DNA of 64,000 bases from CAZIUL01 sp964542475 (GTDB taxonomy: Bacteria > Planctomycetota > B15-G4 > CAYZWU01): positions 1 through 64,000 of the forward strand of contig CAZIUL010000018.1 in NCBI GenBank assembly GCA_964542475.1, in the 5' to 3' direction. The notes below the pieces were generated by a model. That model did no database searches. It had not been told where the DNA came from and saw nothing but the letters and a program-made list of their open reading frames with translations. Shown here piece after piece: positions 34,240 to 42,602 of the stretch. The number at the start of each line of letters is the position of its first letter. Position 1 is the first letter of the stretch. Made by a program: the position numbers and the translations under genes.

Positions 34240-35960
34240 CTACTTCCTTGCCATTTCGAGCGCTTCGGTGGTCAGGCGGTACTTTGCGATCATGTTGGGC
34301 ACTTCCCAGGGGGGAAGCTCGCCTTTTTCCAGGTACTGAAGGTAGTTCCTTGTGACCTGCCTGAAGTGCGCTTCGTGGCCCAGGCGAAACTTATCCGAAA
34401 CGCACAGATGCCACCCCTCGCCATGCTCTTCCAGTGTGGTTCCGGGATACTTTTTCTTAAGGCGTTTTACAGCGGCCGCAAGCGCCTTTGCGAGCTCCCC
34501 TTTATCCGCGTTCGGAGCAGCCTCCACGTAGAGCTCGGGCTGGTAGCCCTGCTCTTCCTCCTGCCGGATGGTCACCTTGGCCTTGGTCCCGCGAAAAGAG
34601 GAAAAGTGCGTGTCCCCAGCGCCCTTTGGCGCCTGGAAGCGCCACTGGACCGATACATTGGCATGGATCTCCTTCAATGTAAAAGAGATCCCGCCGTTGG
34701 CATGGCACGGGTAAGTCCCTTTTTCGTTCAGGTCCTTTTCGAAATAATCCGGGAACTCTTCGAGCCGTGTCGCTCTTTTAAACTGCTCCTTCGACAAAAA
34801 CGTGGGCCAGCGCTGCGCCTCGACGAGCACAAAATCGCGGTCGTAGTCCAGGCTTTTGCCCGGCAAAAGCCCCCACATGACCAGATCGATGAGGTGAGTC
34901 GTCACATCCACGATCCCCTCGCCCTGCTGTGTCGTGTCGAAAAACCAAGGCGGGCGCACATTCGCTTTTCCTGTGACGAATTTGAAAAAATGATGCACGC
35001 TCTTCTTCATCACCGCCGGATTTTCTAAAGTCCCCTTCATCGGCACGCCGAACACGGCCGGATCTAGCACAAGCTCTCTTTGCATGATCGATGTTATCTC
35101 GTAGCGCTCGGTCATTATATCGTAAAGGAAAACGCCCTTCTCTTGTGCCAGTTCAAAAGCCTCCCATATAAGACCGAAACCGCGGGCGTCTATGCACATC
35201 GGCTTGTCGGCAAGCACATTGAGCCCGGCTTCGATGCACCTTTTTATGTACTCGGCCTTCTTACTGTTGTTGCCGGAGATGACCACAACATTGCCGGGCT
35301 TCTCTTCGAGCATCTTCTCCAGGAAATCGTCTCCCTTGTACACGATTTCTTCCCAGGAAGTCGGCGTGGCTTCGCGGCTGTTGAAGCTCTCGATCCGCAT
35401 CAGGTGCCCATCCAGATCCGGCCCCTCCGGAGCGTAAACGAAGACCTTCGGCGATATCTGGTTGAACATGGTTTTCTGTACCATGGCCGCGTGAAAATGC
35501 CCGGGGTCAAGTGTCATCAGCTTGATCGCGCCGGTCGCACTGGGAGCGTCGGTCGCACTGGGAGCGTCGGTCGCACCTGGAGCGCCGGTCGCACCTGGAG
35601 CGCCGGTCGCACCTGGAGCGCCNNNNNNNNNNNNNNNNNNNNNNNNNNNNNNNNNNNNNNNNNNNNNNNNNNNNNNNNNNNNNNNNNNNNNNNNNNNNNN
35701 NNNNNNNNNNNNNNNNNNNNNNCTGGAGCGCCGGTCGCACCTGGAGCGCCGGTCGCACCTGGAGCGCCGGTCGCACCGGGAGCGCCGGTCGCACCGGGAG
35801 CGCCGGTCGCACCGGGAGCGCCGGTCGCACCGGGAGCGCCGGTCTTACCGGGAGCGCCGGTAGAGGGCGCCTTCTCCTCGCCTTCCTTTGAACAGGACAG
35901 GCCGAACAAAGCCGTGACAAGAATAAGCGCTGCTGCTATGACAAAGGTCTTGTCCATCAT
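34240..35960 (-). CDS. Gfo/Idh/MocA oxidoreductase on a collagen-like lipoprotein stalk (contains assembly gap)
   Basis: The 5' part (from ATG 35960) encodes a lipoprotein-type signal (VTALFGLSC, then SKEGEEKAP) and repeats of GAPGAT (collagen-like Gly-X-Y). The 3' part opens in the same repeat and continues through ATGAIKL into MTLDPGHFHAAMVQK, an oxidoreductase of 425 residues with GNVVVISGNNSKKAEYI, ADKPMCIDARGF and a Gfo/Idh C-terminal domain. The frame through the repeat is unbroken on each side. The 18-bp repeat phase predicts a true gap of 8 + 18k bases, which is exactly what keeps the frame. A single exported, membrane-tethered enzyme is the best reading. Substrate unknown; the operon suggests a sugar or uronate. 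The lipobox is not canonical. Confidence 0.8.
35623..35722. other. Scaffold gap of 100 N inside the collagen-like repeat
   Basis: Exactly 100 N, the usual placeholder length, splits an array of 18-bp units (GGTCGCACCTGGAGCGCC and variants). Left array spans 35527-35622 and right array 35723-35860, both in the same orientation and phase. The gap is therefore a collapsed or unresolved tandem repeat, and its true length is unknown. Confidence 0.95.
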
Positions 35961-35986
35961 GATAAAGTCCTTTCCGTACGTATAGA

Positions 35987-37339
35987 TTACAGGGTCCAGG
36001 GTTTGCGCATGGGGCGGGAAAGCATCGAGCTCGCCTCCTCGTCGCCTTCGAACATTTCTTTTTCAGGATTCCATTTCAGCTTCCTGCCCAGGTTCATGGC
36101 GATCGCTCCAAGCAAGCATACGGTACACGAGCGGTGCCCCACCTCAACGGGCGCAACGGTCGGGCCCCTGGAGCGGATACAATCCAGAAAGTTCTTCTTG
36201 TGATCGTCGCTCTTGTAAAGTTGTATCTCATCGGGCCCGATCTCGGAAGTCAGCACGGATTCCGGTTCCGCTGTGATCGACCACCTCTTCACGTATATCC
36301 ACCCGTCACTCCCTTCAAACAGAACCCCCTGCTTGTTTTTCTTGTTGTCGGCGCAGATCAGCTTGACCCCGCTTGAATAGGTGTACTCGATCTCGAAATC
36401 GCCGTGCACATCCCAGAGACCGCTTTCAGGGAAGGCCGCTTCCGCCTTGACCTCCACTGGCCCGGTGTGCTCGGTGCCCATGGCCCACTGGGCCGTATCC
36501 AGGTGGTGCGATCCCCATCCGGTGATCATGCCCGCGCCGTAAGCCTGAATGCGGAGCCACCCCGGCCTATCGTATCCTTCCGGCGGATGAACCCTCTTTT
36601 CCGTGTAGGGAACCTTCGGGCACGAGCCGAGCCACATGTCGTAGTTCAGCCCCTCCGGAACAGGCATCTCGGGTTCCTCGCCGCATCCCGGGTCGGTTGG
36701 GAGGCCCACCTTGATGGTGTGGAGTTTCCCGATGCGGCCGTTCCGCACCAACTCGCACGCCCTGCGAAAATGCTTGTGTGACCGCTGCTGGCTGCCTACC
36801 AGCAAAACGTTGTTGTGCTGCTTCACCGTGTCGCTCAATGCGCGACCCTCGGCAATGGTGAGGGAAAGCGGCTTCTGGATAAAGATATCCTTGCCCGCCC
36901 TGGCAGCGGCCATTGCCGGGAGCACATGCCAGTGGTCAGGGGTGCACACTGTCACCGCATCGATATCCTTCCTGGCCGCGAGCTCTCGGTAGTCGCCGAG
37001 CATGGTCACGCCGCTGTAGCTGTCCTTTCCGACCTTTGCGGCGTAATGGTTTTCCACCAGCTCCTTGGCGGACTTCATCCTGTTGGAATCAACGTCGCTG
37101 ACAGCCACAATCTGCACCTCGCCGAACCTGAGGAGGCCGGGGATGTCGTCCGTATACGCGATGCGGCCCACGCCGATGCACCCTATGGTAATCCTGTTCG
37201 ATGGAGCGTTCGCTCCGAACACGCTTGACGGAACGATAGCCGGGAATGCAGCCGACGCGGCAGCGGTGATCGCGGCAGAGCGTTTTAAAAAGTCCCTGCG
37301 GTCGATTGTCTTTTTTTCTTTACTGTGTTTTTTGCTCAT
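35987..37339 (-). CDS. Tat-exported Gfo/Idh/MocA-family oxidoreductase
   Basis: The 450-residue protein begins with a twin-arginine signal (TIDRRDFLKRSAAITAAASA), so it is folded with its cofactor before export. A Rossmann fold follows (ITIGCIGVGRIAYTDDIPG), then VTVCTPDHWHVLPAMAAARA and DIFIQKPLSLTIAEGRAL, the usual EKP-type motif in the form QKP. The C-terminal domain is the common one of secreted Gfo/Idh enzymes (GSHHLDTAQWAMG). It is 26 bp upstream of the collagen-stalked Gfo/Idh gene and 15 bp downstream of the DUF6807 gene, in one operon. It is likely an NAD(P)-dependent sugar oxidoreductase or epimerase-type enzyme in the periplasm. Confidence 0.9.
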   Translation of the reverse strand: MSKKHSKEKKTIDRRDFLKRSAAITAAASAAFPAIVPSSVFGANAPSNRITIGCIGVGRIAYTDDIPGLLRFGEVQIVAVSDVDSNRMKSAKELVENHYAAKVGKDSYSGVTMLGDYRELAARKDIDAVTVCTPDHWHVLPAMAAARAGKDIFIQKPLSLTIAEGRALSDTVKQHNNVLLVGSQQRSHKHFRRACELVRNGRIGKLHTIKVGLPTDPGCGEEPEMPVPEGLNYDMWLGSCPKVPYTEKRVHPPEGYDRPGWLRIQAYGAGMITGWGSHHLDTAQWAMGTEHTGPVEVKAEAAFPESGLWDVHGDFEIEYTYSSGVKLICADNKKNKQGVLFEGSDGWIYVKRWSITAEPESVLTSEIGPDEIQLYKSDDHKKNFLDCIRSRGPTVAPVEVGHRSCTVCLLGAIAMNLGRKLKWNPEKEMFEGDEEASSMLSRPMRKPWTL

Positions 37340-37354
37340 TCCTGCACCCTCCTT

Positions 37355-38686
37355 TCAAGGCTGTTTATCCGCGGCCTCGCGTATCACGGCACTCTTTCCG
37401 AGGCTCTCGGGCGATCGGTCGAGCTGCACCGATACAGCGGGCGGACAGCCGAAGTCGCTCCACAGGCGCCTCGCTTCCTGAGGGTCGATGGCGCCGTCGT
37501 AAACGTACAGTCTGTATCTTAAAACATATTGGTTCCCCGGTTCCAGCTTCCAGTCGGTTTTCTGAATCGGGCAGAAGCTGAAAAAGATATCATCTGTGTG
37601 GCTCCAGATCCGCATCGGTTCCGGGTGTTCATAGTTTTGCGGATGGCTCATGAAAACCACGCCCGCGGGCCCTTTTTCAGTGGGGCCGAAAACGTTGCAC
37701 CAGCGCGCTCGCGTGCCCTGCCCGTCCTTCCGCTGCTTTCCCTCTGATGTCAGGTAGTTTCCCTCGCTCCAGGAGGCTCTCGCGCGAAAGCCTAAACCGC
37801 CGTACCTGTACTTCTTCAGCAGGACAGGGCTCTCAAAAGCGCATGTCAAAGTCGATGTTAAATCCAAGAGCCGCCATCCCTTGTCCGCCCCTCCGGCGTT
37901 CCAGACCCTGATATTCCACTTCTCGTTGAGCGCCGCTTTTTCCCCTCCCGGCGCGATCAGGTCAACGTGCTCCTGGATCGCCTCGAACCCGCCGAAAACC
38001 GGGCCTTTTGTAAGCGTGGCGAATCCGGCGAACCGCACTGTGCCCTGCCCTTTTTTCAGGTTCCAGAAATCCACCTCCCTGCCTTCGAACACGGTCCTGG
38101 TGTAAGGGTTCCAGATGCCCAGGTGATGAACATGGTCCGGCGGATGAATCCTGGTCAGGACAGCGCCCGACGGGGACCACAGGGGGTGGATGAATCCGCT
38201 CCTCGTGAAGAGCTCGTCCGCTCCCTCGGGCGGCGGGATGAGCGCGTGGTTGTACGCGAGAACCGGGCTCATCCCGCCGCTGGGAAAGAGCTTCAGGCAG
38301 GTGTCATCCATCACAGGCTCGACAAAGCTCGTTTCATTCGGCTCCCCATCCCCAAGGATCAGCTCGTAGATCCGCTCTCTCCCGGCACCGGTTTTGCCGG
38401 AAAGGATCCACCAGAGCCGCGGGGAAATGCCGGGTTCCGCCTGGGATGGAACCGGTACACGCTCTTCGCCTCTCACCTCCAAAAGTACAAGCCCGCTGTC
38501 CAACGGAACAAGGAGGCCGTCCAGCGACGCTGACACGGGCGTGTCAATGCGCGCGTGTTTTCCGGCCTCGACCTTTATCCTGGCCAGCACCTCCTGCCCG
38601 GCCCAAGCGCTACTCAGGCCGCAGAAAAGGGGGGAAAGCGCGGCGCAAAACAAAACGAAGAGCAACAGAACTCTCTGCTTTTTCAT
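37355..38686 (-). CDS. Exported DUF6807 (PmoA-like) family protein
   Basis: The 443-residue protein has a signal peptide (LFVLFCAALSPLFCGLSSAWA) and the beta-sandwich family of DUF6807, seen in LIPPPDHVHHLG-type motif (HPPDHVHHLGIWNP), HHLG and VVFMSHPQNYEHPEPMRIW. The family is common in glycan-utilisation loci beside Gfo/Idh enzymes. The His-rich motif could bind metal. The biochemical role is not known. In this operon it is 70 bp downstream of glucuronate isomerase and 15 bp upstream of the Tat Gfo/Idh gene. Confidence 0.8.
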   Translation of the reverse strand: MKKQRVLLLFVLFCAALSPLFCGLSSAWAGQEVLARIKVEAGKHARIDTPVSASLDGLLVPLDSGLVLLEVRGEERVPVPSQAEPGISPRLWWILSGKTGAGRERIYELILGDGEPNETSFVEPVMDDTCLKLFPSGGMSPVLAYNHALIPPPEGADELFTRSGFIHPLWSPSGAVLTRIHPPDHVHHLGIWNPYTRTVFEGREVDFWNLKKGQGTVRFAGFATLTKGPVFGGFEAIQEHVDLIAPGGEKAALNEKWNIRVWNAGGADKGWRLLDLTSTLTCAFESPVLLKKYRYGGLGFRARASWSEGNYLTSEGKQRKDGQGTRARWCNVFGPTEKGPAGVVFMSHPQNYEHPEPMRIWSHTDDIFFSFCPIQKTDWKLEPGNQYVLRYRLYVYDGAIDPQEARRLWSDFGCPPAVSVQLDRSPESLGKSAVIREAADKQP

Positions 38687-38756
38687 CCGGGTTCTTCCAA
38701 TGGTTCAAACATCAATGAGTTCCGGCATTCATTGTACTATAAAGCCCGCCCGGGTA

Positions 38757-40181
38757 TCACCCCAGGTTGTACGACTCTTTTACCAGGTCGTAAGCGAGTG
38801 CGCGGCTCATCCTTCTCGCGTCGCTCATGTCGATTATGTGCCTGGCAACAAGCCCTGCGAGGTAGTTGGAGTCCACGCGCCTTGACATGTCGTGCCGCGC
38901 CGGTATCGAGGGGAACGCCCTGGTGTCGTCGTTGAAGCCGACCGTGTTGTAGATGCCGGCTGTTTCGGTGACCATCTCCCTGTAGCGCGTCATCCCCTCG
39001 ATGCTGTCGAGGAACCACCATGCAGGCCCGAGCTTGAGCGCCGGGTAATGCCCCGCAAGGGGGGCGAGCTCCCTTGAGTAAGACGATTCGTCAAGCGTAA
39101 ACAGGATCAGCTTGAACCTGGTGCTGTTCCCGTACTTTTCCAGAAGCTCGCGCAGGCTGCGAGTGTACTCCGTGGTGATGGGTATGTCGCACCCGACATC
39201 AGGACCGTACTTTTCGAACACGAGCCGGTTGTGGTTCCTGAACGAACCCGGGTGGATCTGCATCACAAGCCCGTCTTGAGCGCTCATCCGGGCCATCTCC
39301 ATGAGCATGTGCGCCGTAAAAAGAGCGGCATCCCTGGTCGTGTCCTTTCCTTTCAGCGCTCTCAAAAAAATCCCCTCGGCCTCGGAGTTGTTCATCCCGT
39401 GCGCAAACGGAACCATGACCCCCTGGTCCGTTGAAACCGCGCCCATCGACTTGAACCGCTTGCGCTGCTCCTGGATCGCTGATATGAACCTCCTGTACGA
39501 TGTTATCTCGACCCCGCTTGCCTTCTCCAGGGCGCGTATGCTCTTCTTCCACCCTTTCGACGCGATGTCGATCACCGAATCCGGTCTGAAGCACGGGATA
39601 ATCCTGCCGGCCCAGCTGTCGTCTCTGATCTTTTCGTGGTTCGCGAGCGTATCCGCAGCACCGTCGGTTGTGGTAAGCACCTCGATGTTAAACCGCTCGT
39701 AAAGCGCGCGCGGCAGGTATTCGGGGCTGTCCAACTTTTCCTGGATCCGGTCGTATATCCTCGCGGCGCTTTCTGCGTTGAGCTTCTCTCTCACACCGAA
39801 GAGCTCGTACAGCTCGTGGTTCAGCCAGGCCCCGGTGGGAGTGCCCGCGAAAAGGTGAAAATGCTCCGCGAAAAGCCGCCAGATCTTTCTGCCGTCCGTT
39901 TCAGCGCGCGTGCCGTCGTGTTTCGGGATACCGAGCGCATCCAGATCGACCCCCTGCGAATAAAGCATCCGGAAAACGTAGTGATCCGGGACAACTAGAA
40001 CCTCGGCCGGATCGGAAAACGGCTTGTTCTCCACAAAAACCGCCGGATCCACGTGACCGTGAGGGCTCACAATGGGAAGCTCCTTCACGTCCTCGTACAG
40101 CTCGCGCGCGGTTTTGCGAACCGAGGGTTCAGGGTCGAAATAACGGTTCTCGTCGAGCACAAGCGGTTCAATATCACTCAT
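38757..40181 (-). CDS. uxaC: Glucuronate isomerase (UxaC)
   Basis: The 474-residue protein matches UxaC, which converts D-glucuronate to D-fructuronate and D-galacturonate to D-tagaturonate, the first step of uronate catabolism. The amidohydrolase-type fold shows in PIVSPHGHVDP (metal His pair), the SFRNHNRLV segment, and the C-terminal RRVDSNYLAGLVARHIIDM. Length is typical. It overlaps the upstream carboxypeptidase-regulatory-like gene by 8 bp. Other uronate genes (uxaA/B, kdgK) are not in the window. It is the only clear cytosolic sugar enzyme of this operon and hints that the flanking exported oxidoreductases act on uronate-containing material. Confidence 0.93.
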   Translation of the reverse strand: MSDIEPLVLDENRYFDPEPSVRKTARELYEDVKELPIVSPHGHVDPAVFVENKPFSDPAEVLVVPDHYVFRMLYSQGVDLDALGIPKHDGTRAETDGRKIWRLFAEHFHLFAGTPTGAWLNHELYELFGVREKLNAESAARIYDRIQEKLDSPEYLPRALYERFNIEVLTTTDGAADTLANHEKIRDDSWAGRIIPCFRPDSVIDIASKGWKKSIRALEKASGVEITSYRRFISAIQEQRKRFKSMGAVSTDQGVMVPFAHGMNNSEAEGIFLRALKGKDTTRDAALFTAHMLMEMARMSAQDGLVMQIHPGSFRNHNRLVFEKYGPDVGCDIPITTEYTRSLRELLEKYGNSTRFKLILFTLDESSYSRELAPLAGHYPALKLGPAWWFLDSIEGMTRYREMVTETAGIYNTVGFNDDTRAFPSIPARHDMSRRVDSNYLAGLVARHIIDMSDARRMSRALAYDLVKESYNLG

Positions 40182-42504
40182 CTTCCATGTTCTCCTCGAT
40201 CACAACTTCAACTTCCGATACATGCCCGGGTTTCACAAGAACCCTGGCGTCAAAAAGGTATCCCCTTCCCTCGGGCTCGCTAAGGGAAATTCCGTACCGG
40301 CCCGGGGCAAGGTTTTCCAGCAGGATCACTCCTTCCACACCCGAATACGAGAAAAAGCCCGTGTTTCCAGCCAGACCGAGCGGCGAATCAACAGGATCCA
40401 GCAGGCACAGGCCGACTCCGGGAACCGGTGCCCGGGCTGCCCCGCCCCCTGTCACGGATATGCGGATATGTCCCTGATTCCCGGGCGCCGGGGGCGCGAG
40501 CTCGATGCTGTTTTCCCCGGGGGAAAGAACGATCTCATCGTAAACATCCACTCTGCTGTCCCATTCCAGGATAGCCGCGGAAACAGCGTAGCGGCATGAT
40601 GGGGCCAGCCCTTCGATTCTGAATCCGCCCTCAGGCCCGGCGATGACAGTGGCCATTCCCATCCTGCCCTTTCCCCTGGAAAGCGGATCCCACCCCCTCA
40701 CCCCGGGAAGGTCGTTTCTCAGCATGGTTACCACTATACGGTGCGGATTAACCCCTTCGGGTATTCTCACGACACCTTCGAGCGCTGCTGCTCCGCCTGA
40801 AAACGCTGCGTCCGCAGCAGACATTCCTGTCAGGTCGAGAGGCCCGGCCTCAGCCAGGGATGCGTTGACCTGCACCCCTTCCCTGACACCGAAACAGTGC
40901 CCGCCTTTCTGCACAAGAACTGTATAGCTCCCGGGCTTCACCCCGTTGATGAGAAAGCTCTCCTCCCCGATCCGCTCGGCCTTGGTTAACGCCCCTGTGT
41001 CCGGCAAAAGCTCGCATCCGCTCGTCTTGCATTTCACGCGGTTGACGCTCGCTCCCTCCCCCCTGGGCTCTTCGAGAAGCCACACCGCCTCCACATCCCG
41101 TTCAACATCCACGGTAAGGCCGAGGCCGGGCTTAAGGACCGCATCGAGATGAAGCTCCCTCGATCCTTTTTCGATCTCGGGAATAAGCCCTCGCTCCGTC
41201 CGGTAGCCGGGCTTTGAAACCGTGTACCACATCCGGTTGCAGTTGTTGTAGGGAATGACTATGCTGAACGATCCGTTCTCCCCGGTTTTCAGCCTGTTCA
41301 CGGGAAGCACGACTTCAGCTCCTGCCAGCGGCTTGTCGCGCACATCGCGGATCGTTCCGCTCAACCTCACGGTTCTTGGAGACATGCACACGATGTCTAA
41401 CTTCTCGCCCGGAGACAGCTCAAAAGCATCCATGGGGCTGTCGTGAATCGCATCGGGAAGCGCCGCCCCTTGCGCGGGTTTTGCGAACACTACCCGCCCT
41501 TCCACTCCGAGTGCAAGGCCGGCCGGCACCGGCGCTTCGACCGTTCCATCCGGCCCTGTGGTCAACGAAGCCCTGTAAGGCATGTGGATCCGCACGGCCG
41601 CCTGGCGGGCCGTGTACGAAACAGGTTTCTCGATAACGGTCACAAGCTTGCCGCCGAGGCTCTCGTTCCTCGCGCTCAACAATGTCATCCGGAGAAAGGC
41701 GGCGGGAAAAAGGGTTATCTCTAAAGGCTCGTAGGCTTTCTTCGTGTTTTGGAAAAACACAAGCCGCCATTCGCCGCAGACAAAACGATCCGCCCATACG
41801 GCCACCAGCAGCGTCTGGCATGTCTTCACTTCAGCGCTGAACCCGCCGTCCTCACCGGTCAGGACATCCGCTTCCAGGTCGTATCCGAACCTGCGTCTGA
41901 ACTCTTTCAAATCGCTTCCCGCGCCCGGCAGCGGCAAGCCGAATCCGACCCCGGCTCCCTGCCCGGACACGGATCGCGCCACAAAAACGGAAGCGCCCTC
42001 GACCGCTTCCCCGCCCGGCCCGAGCACTCGGCCCGAGACCTCGTATGAGGTGTGCACCTTCAGGGTCACCACGGTTTCGCCTGATGGGGCGGGGGTTATC
42101 TCCATGTTTTCCGCATCGAACTCGGAGCGCACCATCATCCGAGCCGTGGGCCCGGGCTCGAACACCACCTCGCCGTCGAGCGTTGTTATGCGGCCAAGGC
42201 AAAGAACTTTTTCCGTTGACCGAATGGGAGTGTAAAAAAGCTTTACTTTGGCTCCGGCCACAGGTTTCCCTGATACATCATCCAGCAGGCGGATCTTGAC
42301 CGTTGCCCCGTTGGGGCCCGCAGGCGCTGAACCGCTCTTTTCCTCTTCCCCGGCGCCGCCGGAAGCTGAGGCCGCACCCGATTCCCCGAGGCCCGCGCCG
42401 GCGCCGTTCGTATCGGATCCGCTGCCGCAAGCCCATAAAAAGCAGACAACCAGGCACGCCGAAAATCCGCCGGCGATGCACAACAAAAACCGCGTGTTTT
42501 TCAT
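40174..42504 (-). CDS. Carboxypeptidase-regulatory-like lipoprotein
   Basis: The protein has 776 residues from ATG 42504 (42528 is possible) and opens with a lipoprotein signal (CLVVCFLWACGSG). An acidic Gly/Ala/Ser-rich linker comes next, then several transthyretin-like modules, visible as VKIRLLDDVSGKPVAGAKVK, VSGRVLGPGGEAVEGASVFV, LSGTIRDVRDKPLAGAEVVL and a final SYSGVEGVILLENLAPGRY-like repeat. It resembles the gene at 12891. No catalytic domain is seen. As the first gene after the terminator at 42530, it leads the uxaC operon. It is probably an outer-membrane or periplasmic binding protein. Confidence 0.78.
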   Translation of the reverse strand: MKNTRFLLCIAGGFSACLVVCFLWACGSGSDTNGAGAGLGESGAASASGGAGEEEKSGSAPAGPNGATVKIRLLDDVSGKPVAGAKVKLFYTPIRSTEKVLCLGRITTLDGEVVFEPGPTARMMVRSEFDAENMEITPAPSGETVVTLKVHTSYEVSGRVLGPGGEAVEGASVFVARSVSGQGAGVGFGLPLPGAGSDLKEFRRRFGYDLEADVLTGEDGGFSAEVKTCQTLLVAVWADRFVCGEWRLVFFQNTKKAYEPLEITLFPAAFLRMTLLSARNESLGGKLVTVIEKPVSYTARQAAVRIHMPYRASLTTGPDGTVEAPVPAGLALGVEGRVVFAKPAQGAALPDAIHDSPMDAFELSPGEKLDIVCMSPRTVRLSGTIRDVRDKPLAGAEVVLPVNRLKTGENGSFSIVIPYNNCNRMWYTVSKPGYRTERGLIPEIEKGSRELHLDAVLKPGLGLTVDVERDVEAVWLLEEPRGEGASVNRVKCKTSGCELLPDTGALTKAERIGEESFLINGVKPGSYTVLVQKGGHCFGVREGVQVNASLAEAGPLDLTGMSAADAAFSGGAAALEGVVRIPEGVNPHRIVVTMLRNDLPGVRGWDPLSRGKGRMGMATVIAGPEGGFRIEGLAPSCRYAVSAAILEWDSRVDVYDEIVLSPGENSIELAPPAPGNQGHIRISVTGGGAARAPVPGVGLCLLDPVDSPLGLAGNTGFFSYSGVEGVILLENLAPGRYGISLSEPEGRGYLFDARVLVKPGHVSEVEVVIEENMEDE

Positions 42505-42529
42505 GTCAAGCCATTCCCTGTCTTTCATT

Positions 42530-42553
42530 AAAAAACCGGCTCGAAAAAGCCGG
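42530..42553 (-). terminator. Rho-independent terminator after the sulfatase-fold gene
   Basis: On the minus strand the sequence reads CCGGCT-TTTTCG-AGCCGG followed by six T. The perfect 6-bp stem lies about 50 bp after the stop of the 42603-44009 gene and just before the next minus-strand gene. It separates the methyltransferase/TMTC/sulfatase-fold operon from the uxaC operon. Confidence 0.88.
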
Positions 42554-42602
42554 AGGCCCGCCCATGCCGCGGTTCACACCGACCAGGCGATGGACGGCAC
42601 TG

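Noticed and set aside
35080..35985. Plus-strand ORF with GAPVAPGAP repeats
   Set aside because: It is the antisense of the collagen-like repeat and of the oxidoreductase; the minus-strand frame has the signal peptide and enzyme motifs.
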